A stretch of DNA of 64,000 nucleotides from an uncultured Lysobacteraceae bacterium (GTDB lineage: Bacteria; Pseudomonadota; Gammaproteobacteria; Xanthomonadales; Xanthomonadaceae): the NCBI GenBank assembly GCA_902825775.1, contig CADECF010000005.1, positions 62,001 through 126,000 of the forward strand, read 5' to 3'. The position numbers and the translations under genes were made by a program. The stretch's first letter is position 1. Every line of letters begins with the position of its first letter. The notes below the pieces were generated by a model. The model ran no database searches and had not been told where the DNA came from. It worked only from the letters and a program-made list of their open reading frames with translations. Shown here piece by piece: positions 33,579 to 42,088 of the stretch.

Positions 33579-35885
33579 ATGTCCGTGCTACGCCGCTCGT
33601 CGTCGCGCTCCGCCCAGTTGCGCCCGCTCGCGATCGCCATCGCGATGCTATTGCCCACCGCTTCCGCGCTGGCGCAGGACGTCGCCGCCGACCAGACCAC
33701 CGCGCAGAAGGAAGCGATCACACTGGATACGGTGCAGGTCACCGCGCAACGCCGCGTCGAGAACGCGAAAGACGTGCCGGTGTCGCTGACCGCGATCGAC
33801 GGCGAAAAACTCAACGTGCTCGCTTCCGGCGGCGAAGACGTGCGCTTCCTGTCCGGCCGCGTGCCGTCGCTCAACATCGAATCGTCGTTCGGCCGCGCCT
33901 TCCCGCGCTTCTACATCCGCGGCCTGGGCAATACCGACTTCGATCTCAACGCATCGCAGCCCGTGTCGCTGATCTACGACGACGTGGTGCAGGAAAACCC
34001 GATCCTGAAGGGTTTCCCGGTATTCGATCTGGACCAGGTCGAAGTGCTGCGCGGCCCGCAGGGCACGCTGTTCGGCCGCAATACGCCGGCCGGCGTGGTC
34101 AAGTTCGAATCGCGCAAGCCGAGCCAGGAAACCGACGGCTACGCGCAGGTGTCGATCGGCAGCAACGAAGCCCTCAATGTCGAAGGCGCTTTCGGCGGCC
34201 CGTTGAGCCAACATTGGTCGGCGCGCGCATCGGTGCTCTATCAGAAACGCGACGCGTGGGTCGACAACACCTTCGCCGCGGGCCCGGAGCGCGAACTCGA
34301 AGGCTTCGAGGAAATGGCCGCCCGCCTGCAGCTGCTGTACGAAAGCGGCGACGGTTTCGAAGCGCTGTTCAACGTGCATGCGCGCGACCTGGGCGGTACC
34401 GCGCGCCTGTTCCGCGCCAATATCTTCCAGAAGGGCACCAACGATTTCGTGCCCGGTTTCGATCGCGACAAGGTCTCGATCGACGGCAACAATTTCCAGA
34501 AACTGGAATCGCAAGGCGCCAGCGCGCGCCTGTCGTGGGATCTGGGCCGCACCACGCTGTATTCGATCACCGGCTACGAGAGCGTGGATACGCTCAGCCG
34601 CGGCGACATCGACGGCGGCTTCGGCGCCGTGTTCCTCGGCCCGGGCAACTCCGGTCCGGGCCTGATCCCGTTCTCGGCCGAATCCGCCGACGGCCTGCCC
34701 GACCATTCGCAGTTCAGCCAGGAATTCCGCATCGAATCCAACGAATGGGGCCGCTTCGACTGGCAGGCGGGCCTGTTCTATTTCGACGAAGACATCACCG
34801 TCGACAGCTTCAACTACGATTCGTTGGCCGGCGGCGTGCAGAACGGCCACGCGGTGCAGGAGCAGCGCAACAAGGCCTGGGCGGTATTCGCTTCGGGCGA
34901 ATACGACGTCACCGACAAGTTCAAGCTGCGCGGCGGCCTGCGCTACACGCAGGACAAGAAGGATTTCAGCGCCAGCGTGCTGCAGGCGGCGCCGTTCGGT
35001 ACGCCGGTTTCGGGTCCGTTCCTGGTCGACACCGACGCCAACGACGTCAGCTGGGATTTGAGCGGCACTTACGCGATCAATTCCGACGTCAATTTCTACG
35101 CGCGCGTGGCCAAGGGCTTCCGCGCGCCGTCGATCCAGGCGCGCCTGCTGTTCTCGCCGGCGCCGTCGATCGCCGATTCCGAGGAAGTGATTTCCTACGA
35201 GGCCGGCATCAAAGCCGACTTGTGGAACAAGCGCGCGCGCATGGGCTTCAGCGTGTTCCGCTACGACGTCAAGGACCAGCAGCTGGTCGCGGTCGGCGGC
35301 GGCAACAACTCGGCGATCCTGCTCAATGCCGACAAGAGCCTGGGCCAGGGCTTCGAATTCGACATCGAAGCGTATCTGACGCCGGATCTGCTGGTGACGT
35401 TCGGCAGCAGCTACAACGACACCGAGATCAACGACGCATCGCTGGCGGTCGGCGTCTGCGGCGGCACGTTCTTCGCCACGCCGCACTGCACGGTCACCGA
35501 TCCGACCCAGATGCTGCCGAACGGCACCACCGTGGCCTTCATCGACGGCAATCCGCTGCCGCAGGCGCCCAAGTGGATCCACAACTTGACCGCGCGATGG
35601 GGCATTCCGGTGGGCGAAGGCGAATTCTTCGTCTACACCGACTGGGCCTACCGCAGCGAGATCAACTTCTTCCTGTACGAAGCCCGCGAATTCACCGGCA
35701 AGTCGCTGGTCGAAGGCGGCCTGCGCCTGGGCTACAACTGGGATGCGGGCAATTACGAAGTGGCGCTGTTCGGCCGCAACATCACCGACACCGAACGCGC
35801 GGTCGGCGGCATCGACTTCAACAACCTGACCGGCTTCATCAACGAGCCGCGCAACTGGGGTTTGGAGTTCACCGCCAAGTTCTGA
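33579..35885 (+). CDS. TonB-dependent outer-membrane receptor
   Basis: 768 residues. Signal peptide cleaved near residue 33 (SALAQ), TonB-box-like ITLDTVQVTA near 46-55, plug domain about 55-170 (RGLGNTDFDLN, DDVVQENP, VEVLRGPQGTLFGRNTPAG), then a 22-strand barrel ending in the C-terminal Phe (EFTAKF). Start ATG 33579 after GAGGA. The plug resembles the siderophore and catecholate branch, but the ligand is unknown. The divergent peptidase-like lipoprotein hints at peptide-derived substrates. Confidence 0.93.
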   Translation: MSVLRRSSSRSAQLRPLAIAIAMLLPTASALAQDVAADQTTAQKEAITLDTVQVTAQRRVENAKDVPVSLTAIDGEKLNVLASGGEDVRFLSGRVPSLNIESSFGRAFPRFYIRGLGNTDFDLNASQPVSLIYDDVVQENPILKGFPVFDLDQVEVLRGPQGTLFGRNTPAGVVKFESRKPSQETDGYAQVSIGSNEALNVEGAFGGPLSQHWSARASVLYQKRDAWVDNTFAAGPERELEGFEEMAARLQLLYESGDGFEALFNVHARDLGGTARLFRANIFQKGTNDFVPGFDRDKVSIDGNNFQKLESQGASARLSWDLGRTTLYSITGYESVDTLSRGDIDGGFGAVFLGPGNSGPGLIPFSAESADGLPDHSQFSQEFRIESNEWGRFDWQAGLFYFDEDITVDSFNYDSLAGGVQNGHAVQEQRNKAWAVFASGEYDVTDKFKLRGGLRYTQDKKDFSASVLQAAPFGTPVSGPFLVDTDANDVSWDLSGTYAINSDVNFYARVAKGFRAPSIQARLLFSPAPSIADSEEVISYEAGIKADLWNKRARMGFSVFRYDVKDQQLVAVGGGNNSAILLNADKSLGQGFEFDIEAYLTPDLLVTFGSSYNDTEINDASLAVGVCGGTFFATPHCTVTDPTQMLPNGTTVAFIDGNPLPQAPKWIHNLTARWGIPVGEGEFFVYTDWAYRSEINFFLYEAREFTGKSLVEGGLRLGYNWDAGNYEVALFGRNITDTERAVGGIDFNNLTGFINEPRNWGLEFTAKF

Positions 35886-35906
35886 GCACGACGGCGGGCT
35901 TTGATG

Positions 35907-36107
35907 TTCCTCCCCCTTTGAAAAAGGGGGATCGAGGGGGCGAGGACTGCTGCTTGCAAGCCGGAGGCTTGCAGCTGGCCGAGCGCCCTCGCGCGAGCGA
36001 GGGCCGGGAATCGCGCGCGATTTGCTTTTGCTAGCCGTCTAAAGGCAGCAGCAAAAGCAAATCCCCCGTCCGCTTCGCGGCCCGCCCCCTTTTTCAAAGG
36101 GGACAAC
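35907..36107. repeat. Large imperfect inverted repeat region, family I
   Basis: Outer arms TCCTCCCCCTTTGAAAAAGG (35908) and GCCCCCTTTTTCAAAGGGG (to about 36103); an inner perfect 14-base dyad GATTTGCTTTTGCT / AGCAAAAGCAAATC (36019-36032 and 36050-36063); and a small hairpin GCTTGCAAGCCGGAGGCTTGC near 35955. It lies between convergent genes. Confidence 0.78.
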
Positions 36108-36125
36108 AGCAACGGCACCGCCAAA

Positions 36126-37115
36126 TCACTCGACCGGATACAACCCGTCCTCGAACGACGGGCCGTGATACCCCTTGATGCCGATCGCCTGCGCCAACGG
36201 GCTGCGCGGGTCTTCGCCGGCGCGCAATCTATCCAACAAATAGGCGAAGTCGTAACGCGGCCGCCAGCCCAGGGCCTGCCGCGCCGCGGCGTTGACGTAG
36301 ACGCGTTCGATGCCGGGGAACATGCGCCAGCCGCGGCGCGCGTATTCGGCTTCGTACCCGGGTACGCGGCGGGCGACGATCGCCGGCGCATCGCGGCGCA
36401 ATTGCGCGCGGTCTTCGAATTGGAAGGGCGTGGTGGCGCTGATGATGTAACGGCCGAAGCCGATTTCGGCCGCGCGCGCGATCGCCAGCAGATGCGCATC
36501 GACGATGTCCTGCACGTCGACGCGCCGGTACAGGAATTCGTTGGCCTTGATGTTGCCGTCGGCATAGGCCGAACGCAGCGCCGGATTGTCGTCCGGCTCG
36601 GGAAAGAAACGCGACGTTCGCAACACCACGCAAGGCAGTCTCTGCTTGCGGTGGAACAGACGGCAAAGATCCTCGGCGGCGGTTTTGGTGGCGCCGTAGA
36701 TGTTTTTCGCCACCGGGGCCACGTCTTCGGTGATCCAGGCCGCGGGTTCGCCCTCAGGCGGCGTCAGCGCATCGCCGAACGCGCTGGTGGTGCTGGTGTA
36801 AACGAACGCGCCGACGCCGTTGGCCGCGGCCGCTTCCAGCAGGTTGAGCGTGCCGGTGATATTGGTGTCGACGAAATCCTGGCGCGTGTGGGTGGCCACA
36901 TGCGGCTTGTGCAGCGTAGCGGTATGCAGCACGGCCTGTACGCCGCGCATGCAGCGATCGACGAAATCGCGATCGGCGACCGAGCCCACCGCATCGGTGT
37001 AAGGCGATGCTGCGATGTCTAACCCGATCGCATCGTGCGCGGCGCCGCGCAGCGTGCGCATGAGCGCTTCGCCGAGATGGCCGGCGCTGCCGGTGACAAG
37101 TATGCGGCCGGTCAT
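36126..37115 (-). CDS. NAD-dependent epimerase/dehydratase (extended SDR)
   Basis: 329 residues. Rossmann motif ILVTGSAGHLG (5-15), STTSAFG and the active-site YGATK. The C-terminal half fits nucleotide-sugar epimerases or dehydratases (RRVPGYEAEYARRGWRMFP). The substrate is not evident. Start at 37115 overlaps the stop of the Coa1-like gene (ATGA on the minus strand), so the two are coupled. Confidence 0.87.
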   Translation of the reverse strand: MTGRILVTGSAGHLGEALMRTLRGAAHDAIGLDIAASPYTDAVGSVADRDFVDRCMRGVQAVLHTATLHKPHVATHTRQDFVDTNITGTLNLLEAAAANGVGAFVYTSTTSAFGDALTPPEGEPAAWITEDVAPVAKNIYGATKTAAEDLCRLFHRKQRLPCVVLRTSRFFPEPDDNPALRSAYADGNIKANEFLYRRVDVQDIVDAHLLAIARAAEIGFGRYIISATTPFQFEDRAQLRRDAPAIVARRVPGYEAEYARRGWRMFPGIERVYVNAAARQALGWRPRYDFAYLLDRLRAGEDPRSPLAQAIGIKGYHGPSFEDGLYPVE

Positions 37116-37522
37116 GGCTGCGCCGGCGCCAGATCGATTGCGCGGTCGTCCGGCATGCGCACCTGCAGTGTCGGATACTTCCACGGTCCGCCGTCGCGAT
37201 GCGCGACGATATGCAGCGTCGCTGCAGATTTCGGGCCTTGAATCGGTACTGAGAAGCGAGCCTCTCCGCGCTGACCGGCGACCGAAATATTGCCTGTGAA
37301 GAATGTCCCGGCTTCGATCGGTCGGCCCAGCGCCGCGACGACCTGCGCGTCGGACTGCGCCGCTGCCAGCCCGTGGCGGTAGGGTTCGGACCCTCGCATC
37401 GCCCCCATCACGAAGTTTACGAACGCCCATACCGCTGCCGCGATGATGAGCGCGCCCACTGCGATGATCGCGATCAGCAACCAGGAGTTGTCGCGCCTTG
37501 CGGTCTGAGCGGTGACGGCCAT
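37112..37522 (-). CDS. Coa1-like membrane protein
   Basis: 136 residues. One membrane helix at about 14-40 (WLLIAIIAVGALIIAAAVWA), then a soluble domain of about 85 residues with GLAAAQSDAQVVAALGRPIE and LHIVAHRDGGPWKYPTLQV, matching the Coa1/Tim21-like domain linked to cytochrome oxidase assembly in mitochondria. In bacteria its role is unknown. It is upstream of and coupled to the epimerase. Confidence 0.65.
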   Translation of the reverse strand: MAVTAQTARRDNSWLLIAIIAVGALIIAAAVWAFVNFVMGAMRGSEPYRHGLAAAQSDAQVVAALGRPIEAGTFFTGNISVAGQRGEARFSVPIQGPKSAATLHIVAHRDGGPWKYPTLQVRMPDDRAIDLAPAQP

Positions 37523-37592
37523 GGTCGCCTGCCACGTTGCGAAGGAGTCGCCGCGAAGTCTAACGGCTCGATCGCGCAGATCACATCCCGAT

Positions 37593-38369
37593 TCACCGCC
37601 CGTCGCGCGGCGGAAACTTCAGCACGACGCCGCGCTCTTCCTCCTGCCGCTGCCACAGCACCGGCACGTCGCGCGGCCGCTCCGGTTCGAACTGCTCGCG
37701 TTCGATGCGCGCGGCCTGTTCGGCGAGTTCTTCCTCGATTTCCCAGCTGTATTTGCGGCGCGGCAACGGCGGGTCGCGACGGCGGAACAGGAATGCGGCG
37801 ATCACGCCGGCCACCGCGCCGCCCAGATGCGCTTGCCAGGAAACGCCGGCCTCGCGCGGCAATACGGTCAACAACATGCCGCCATACAACATGAAGGCGA
37901 TCATCGCCGCAGCGATCGCGGGCCGGTCGCGACGCAGCAGGCCCAGCACGAACACCAGGAACATCAGGCCGTGGGTAACGCCGCTCGCGCCCAGGTGATG
38001 CGTGCCGGTCTGGCCCAGCAGCCAGGCGCCCAGGCCCGAGCCTAGCCACAGCAGCGGCAGCGCACGCACGGTGGCTTGCGGATAGACGCTGCCGGCCAGC
38101 GTGCCCAGCAGGATCAGCGCGGCGGCATTGGCGGTGATGTGTTCGAACGAGCCGTGCAGGAGCGGTGCCGTCAGCACGCCGAGCAAGCCCGCGAGTTCGT
38201 GCGGCGCCACCGCCCAGTCGCGCAGATCGAATGCGTGCTGGGCGGCGAAGACGGCCGCCAGCAGCAACACGAAGCCCAGGCTCAGGTTGAGCGCGCGCAT
38301 GATGCGGCCCTTGTCGATCCGGCCCTGGGCCTTGGCATCGGTGGGCGCGTCGTTGCTGTGCAGGTGCAT
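37593..38369 (-). CDS. Rhomboid family intramembrane serine protease
   Basis: 258 residues (235 if translation starts at Met24, 38300). Six helices; HGSFEHITANA at 72-82, catalytic Ser129 in LGASGVTHG and His181 in WQAHLGGAVAG. The C-terminal 60 residues are charged and cytoplasmic. Rhomboids cleave within membrane helices. The upstream start has no good ribosome-binding site, so the true N-terminus is uncertain. Confidence 0.9.
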   Translation of the reverse strand: MHLHSNDAPTDAKAQGRIDKGRIMRALNLSLGFVLLLAAVFAAQHAFDLRDWAVAPHELAGLLGVLTAPLLHGSFEHITANAAALILLGTLAGSVYPQATVRALPLLWLGSGLGAWLLGQTGTHHLGASGVTHGLMFLVFVLGLLRRDRPAIAAAMIAFMLYGGMLLTVLPREAGVSWQAHLGGAVAGVIAAFLFRRRDPPLPRRKYSWEIEEELAEQAARIEREQFEPERPRDVPVLWQRQEEERGVVLKFPPRDGR

Positions 38370-38422
38370 TCCAGCAGCATGGCGGCGGAATCTACGGATG
38401 CAAGGGCTAGTTCCTGCCCTTC

Positions 38423-38498
38423 GTGGGAGCGGCTTTAGCCGCGAGCTCTAGGCCGATCATCGCGACCCACAAAGCTCGCGGCTGAAGCCGCTCCCACA
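38423..38498. repeat. Inverted repeat family B
   Basis: Starts GTGGGAGCGGCTTTAGCCGC (38423) and ends GCCGCTCCCAC (about 38497); the arms differ at one base. It sits in the divergent gap between the rhomboid gene and rlmI, only about 22 bases before the rlmI start. Confidence 0.9.
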
Positions 38499-38519
38499 AG
38501 AGCGGCGTAAAATGCGGGA

Positions 38520-39689
38520 ATGAATGAGCCGCTGCCCACCGTCCGATTGAAAAACGCTTGGCGCTCCAGCCATCCCTGGATCTTCCAGAAACTGGTCGAC
38601 AAGCCCGCGCAGCGGCCCAAGCCCGGCAGCCTGGTCGATGTGTTCGGCGTGGATGGGGAATGGATCGGCCGCGGGTTCTACAACGGCCATTCGCGGATCG
38701 CCGTTCGTATCCTCGAAGCCGATCCCGATAGCGTCGTCGATGCCGATTGGTTCGCGCGCAAGATCGCCGCCGCGGTGGGCCTGCGCCGCGAAGTATTGAA
38801 GCTCGACGAAGTATCCGACGCCTGGCGCGTCGTGCACAGCGAAGGCGACGGCCTCAGCGGCCTGGTCGTGGACCGTTACGGCGATCTGCTGGTGGTCGAA
38901 TTCTTCAGCGCCGGCATGTTCCGCTACCGCGAATGGATTTACGACGCGCTGAAACGGCAATTCCCAGGCGCGCGTTTCTACAGCTTCGCCGAAGAGCACG
39001 TGCAGAAGCAGGAAAGCTTCGATTTCCGCGGCACCGAGGCGCCCGCGCCGAGCATCATCACCGAATACGGCGTTAAATTCCGCGCCGACCCGGCCGGCGC
39101 GCACAAGACCGGCTTCTTCGCCGATCAGCGCGAGAATCGCGAATGGCTGTCGCGCCAGGTCGCCGGCAAGCGCGTGCTGGATCTTTGCTGCAACACCGGC
39201 GGCTTCGGCGTGTACGCCAAGGTCCGCGGCGCCGAGGAAGTGGTCGGCGTCGACATCGACGAGGACGTGCTGTCCATCGCCAAGGGCAACGCCAAGTTGA
39301 ACGACGTGCGCGTGCGCTTCGTGCAGGCCGACATCTTCCCGTGGCTGCGCGACGCCGGCAACGCTCGCGATCTGTACGACGTGGTGATCCTCGACCCGGC
39401 CAAGATGACCCGCGATCGCGAGCAGGTGATCCCGGCGCTGAAGAAATACCTCGACATGAACAAGCTCGCGCTGGGCGTGGTCAAGCCCGGCGGCCTGTTC
39501 GCCACGTTCTCGTGCACCGGTCTGGTCAGCGAGGAACAATTCCTCGACATGCTGCGCCGCGCGGCGTTTTACGCCAACCGCACGATCCAGGTGCTGAAGG
39601 TGTCGGGTGCCGGCGCCGATCATCCGTTCCTGGCCAATGTGCAGGAATCGCGTTATTTGAAGGCGGTGTTTTGCCGTGTCCTGGACTGA
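38520..39689 (+). CDS. rlmI: 23S rRNA cytosine-5 methyltransferase RlmI
   Basis: 389 residues, close to E. coli RlmI, which makes m5C1962. PUA domain at about 1-75 (KPGSLVDVFGVDGEWIGRG), then a SAM-binding Rossmann domain: motif I LDLCCNTGGFG (220-230), GVDID (243-247), motif IV DPAKM (292-296; the common form is DPPxF) and the Cys motif SCTG (331-334). The start ATG lies 22 bases after a family B repeat. The stop is followed after one base by a GTAG repeat. Confidence 0.9.
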   Translation: MNEPLPTVRLKNAWRSSHPWIFQKLVDKPAQRPKPGSLVDVFGVDGEWIGRGFYNGHSRIAVRILEADPDSVVDADWFARKIAAAVGLRREVLKLDEVSDAWRVVHSEGDGLSGLVVDRYGDLLVVEFFSAGMFRYREWIYDALKRQFPGARFYSFAEEHVQKQESFDFRGTEAPAPSIITEYGVKFRADPAGAHKTGFFADQRENREWLSRQVAGKRVLDLCCNTGGFGVYAKVRGAEEVVGVDIDEDVLSIAKGNAKLNDVRVRFVQADIFPWLRDAGNARDLYDVVILDPAKMTRDREQVIPALKKYLDMNKLALGVVKPGGLFATFSCTGLVSEEQFLDMLRRAAFYANRTIQVLKVSGAGADHPFLANVQESRYLKAVFCRVLD

Positions 39690-40407
39690 CGTAGGGTGGG
39701 CCTTGGCCCACCGTCCTGCGCGCAACGGCCACGCTGGTGGGTCAAGGCCCACCCTACGAGCATCGTTGCTGCTGGCGGTGCTGTTGACGGCATGCGTTCC
39801 GGCTAAGCAGACGGACTGGCAGCCGCTGTTCGATGGCATCAGCACGCAGGGTTGGCACAACGTCGGCCGCGATACGCTCGATCCGCGTTGGCAGGCGATC
39901 GACGGCACGCTCGCGCTCACGGCCGGCGGCGGCGGCGATATCGTCAGCGATGCCGAGTACGGCGATTTCGAACTCGAATTGGAATGGCAGATATCGCCCG
40001 GCGGCAACAGCGGCATTTTCTACCGCGCCGTGGATAGCGATCCGGTTTGGAAGACTGCGCCAGAGATGCAGGTTCTCGATGATGTTTTGGCCGAGGACCG
40101 CCACGATCCCAAACACCGCGCCGGCAGTGTTTACGATCTGTATGCGCCGTCGCAGGCGACCGCGAAGCCGGCGGGTGAATACAACCGGGTGCGCATCGTC
40201 GCGCGCGGCGGCCGCGTCGAGCACTGGCTCAATGGCCGTCAGGTCGTAGCCTACGACCTGGACAGCGACGGTTGGAAGCGGCGCGTGGCCGCCAGCAAGT
40301 TCGCCGCCTATCCGGGATTCGCCGTTTCGCGGCACGGACATATCGTGCTGCAGGATCATGGCGATCCGGTGCGGTTCCGCAATATCCACCTGCGGCCACT
40401 GGACTGA
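39676..40407 (+). CDS. DUF1080 (3-keto-disaccharide hydrolase-like) lipoprotein
   Basis: 243 residues. Concanavalin-like DUF1080 domain at about 48-243 (WQPLFDGISTQGWHNVG, LEWQISPGGNSGIFYRAV, PEMQVLDD, HWLNGRQV), a family of carbohydrate-active proteins. Lipobox LTAC with Cys40. The only plausible start, ATG 39676, overlaps the rlmI 3' end, and codons 6-28 (WTDVGWALAH... to TLR) are encoded by a GTAG-ended repeat. The hydrophobic core SLLLAVLLTA starts right after the repeat; a later start would lack the basic n-region. Confidence 0.8.
   Translation: MSWTDVGWALAHRPARNGHAGGSRPTLRASLLLAVLLTACVPAKQTDWQPLFDGISTQGWHNVGRDTLDPRWQAIDGTLALTAGGGGDIVSDAEYGDFELELEWQISPGGNSGIFYRAVDSDPVWKTAPEMQVLDDVLAEDRHDPKHRAGSVYDLYAPSQATAKPAGEYNRVRIVARGGRVEHWLNGRQVVAYDLDSDGWKRRVAASKFAAYPGFAVSRHGHIVLQDHGDPVRFRNIHLRPLD
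39691..39757. repeat. GTAG-ended inverted repeat, family H, inside a signal-peptide coding region
   Basis: GTAGGGTGGGCCTTGGCCCACC-like left arm (begins 39691) and right arm ending CCCACCCTAC (39757). It begins one base after the rlmI stop codon and is read through in frame as the N-terminal region of the DUF1080 lipoprotein. Confidence 0.88.
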
Positions 40408-40420
40408 AGCGGCGAGTTTT

Positions 40421-40500
40421 TGTGGGAGCGGCTTTAGCCGCGAGCTCTTGATCTTCTCCTCGACAGGCAAAAAAGCTCGCGGCTAAAGCCGCTCCCACAA
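40421..40500. repeat. Inverted repeat family B
   Basis: TGTGGGAGCGGCTTTAGCCG at 40421, mirrored to the TCCCACAA at 40500; arms of 28 bases as in the 7179 copy. It separates the DUF1080 gene from rmuC. Confidence 0.9.
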
Positions 40501-40568
40501 AAGCCGCTTTTGCAAGAGGCCGTTCCGACACTCGCAGCTCCTGAGACCGCCCCGGCTACACTATCGGC

Positions 40569-41915
40569 ATGCCCGGAACCTCCCTACTGCTGATCCTCCT
40601 GCTGATCGCGGCGGCGGTCGCCATCGTCATGCTGGCGCTGTTGCTGCTGCGCAAGCCCGAACAGTCGCTCGAGCGCGCGTTGCGCGACGAACACCGCGAA
40701 GGCCGCGGCGAGTTGCGCCAACAGCTCGATAGCCTGTCGGCGGCCCAGGAACAGCGCATCGAAGGGTTCGGCGCCCGCCTGACCGAGATGAGCGTGCGCA
40801 CCGACAAGCGCCTGGACGACTTGCGCGCCGCGCTTACCGAAGACGCCCGCAAGGCGCGTAGCGAAGGCGCCGACCAGCAACAGCGCCTGGCGGACACGCT
40901 GGGCCAGCGCTTGAACGAACTCACCCAGCGCAACGAACTGCGCATCGGCGAGATGCGCGCCACGCTGGAGCAGAAGTTGCGCGAATTGCAAAGCGACAAT
41001 GCGGCCAAGCTCGAGCAGATGCGCGCAACGGTCGACGAGAAGCTGCAGGCCACCCTGGAAACGCGGCTGGGCGCATCGTTCAAGCTGGTCTCCGAACGCC
41101 TCGAACAAGTGCAGCGCGGGCTGGGCGAGATGCAGCAGCTCGCTACCGGCGTCGGCGATCTCAAACGCATGCTGACCAACGTCAAGACCCGCGGCACGTT
41201 CGGCGAAGTGCAGCTGGGCGCGCTGCTCGAACAGGTGTTGACCATCGAGCAGTACGAAACCAACTGCATCACCGTGCCGGGCAGCAGCGAGCGCGTCGAG
41301 TTCGCCATCAAGCTTCCCGGCACGCAGGGCGACCAGCCGATCCGCTTGCCGATCGACGCCAAATTCCCGCGCGAGGACTACGAGCGCCTGATGGACGCGC
41401 AGGACCGCGTCGACGTGGAAGCGGTGGCGTCATCCTCCGCGGCGTTGGAGCGGCAAGTGCGGGTCGAGGCCAAACGCATCCGCGACAAATACCTGGCGCC
41501 GCCGCATACCACCGATTTCGCGCTGCTGTTCCTGCCGACCGAGGGCCTGTACGCCGAAGTGCTGCGCCGTCCCGGATTGTTCGATGGATTGCAACGCGAA
41601 TTCCGCGTCACATTGGTCGGCCCGACCACGTTGCTGGCCTTGCTCAACAGCCTGCAGATGGGCTTCCGCACGCTGGCTATCGAGAAGCGTTCCAGCGAGG
41701 TCTGGCAATTGCTCGGTGCGGTGAAGGCCGAGTTCGGCAAGTTCGCCGGCATACTCGAGAAGGCGCACGGGCAGCTGGATACCGTGCAGAACAGCCTCAA
41801 ACAGGCGGGCGTGCGCACGCGCGCGATCGAGCGGCAGTTGAAAGGCGTGGAGACGCTGCCGGGGGCGGAAGCCCAACGCATGCTCGGCGACTCCGGAGCA
41901 GACGAGGCCGAATGA
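40569..41915 (+). CDS. rmuC: DNA recombination protein RmuC
   Basis: 448 residues. An N-terminal membrane helix (LLLILLLIAAAVAIVMLAL), a long coiled coil (about 35-200), then the RmuC domain (GTFGEVQLGALLEQVL, PIDAKFPREDYERL, DFALLFLPTEGLYAEV, VGPTTLLALLNSLQMGF). RmuC proteins limit recombination at inverted repeats in E. coli, which is notable in a genome rich in them, but a link is only inference. The start ATG follows a family B repeat at 60 bases. Confidence 0.93.
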   Translation: MPGTSLLLILLLIAAAVAIVMLALLLLRKPEQSLERALRDEHREGRGELRQQLDSLSAAQEQRIEGFGARLTEMSVRTDKRLDDLRAALTEDARKARSEGADQQQRLADTLGQRLNELTQRNELRIGEMRATLEQKLRELQSDNAAKLEQMRATVDEKLQATLETRLGASFKLVSERLEQVQRGLGEMQQLATGVGDLKRMLTNVKTRGTFGEVQLGALLEQVLTIEQYETNCITVPGSSERVEFAIKLPGTQGDQPIRLPIDAKFPREDYERLMDAQDRVDVEAVASSSAALERQVRVEAKRIRDKYLAPPHTTDFALLFLPTEGLYAEVLRRPGLFDGLQREFRVTLVGPTTLLALLNSLQMGFRTLAIEKRSSEVWQLLGAVKAEFGKFAGILEKAHGQLDTVQNSLKQAGVRTRAIERQLKGVETLPGAEAQRMLGDSGADEAE

Positions 41916-41931
41916 GGCAGATCTTCACATC

Positions 41932-42043
41932 GTCATCCCAGCGAAAGCTGGGACCCGACTTGATCTTGCTTCTTAGTTAGAGCGCAGGAGCAAATTAGTT
42001 AGAGCGCAGGAGCAAAATGGGTCCCGGCTTTCGCTGGGATGAC
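41932..42043. repeat. Family D inverted repeat with an internal 22-base tandem duplication
   Basis: Ends GTCATCCCAGC (41932) and GCTGGGATGAC (42043). Inside, a 22-base unit (starting TTAGTTAGAGCGCAGG) occurs twice exactly in tandem at 41973-41994 and 41995-42016. It lies between convergent rmuC and mlaA. Confidence 0.88.
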
Positions 42044-42088
42044 GGTTTAAAAGGCAAAGCGGCTCGCGACGAAGAAGTTCGCCGCGGC

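Noticed and set aside
33648-35582. A 644-codon minus-strand open frame opposite the TonB-dependent receptor
   Set aside because: Composition is Arg/Ala/Val-rich with no domains; the sense gene is well supported.
41973-42016. Possible start of a CRISPR-like or tandem repeat array
   Set aside because: Only two copies with no spacers; it is a simple tandem duplication inside an intergenic palindrome.
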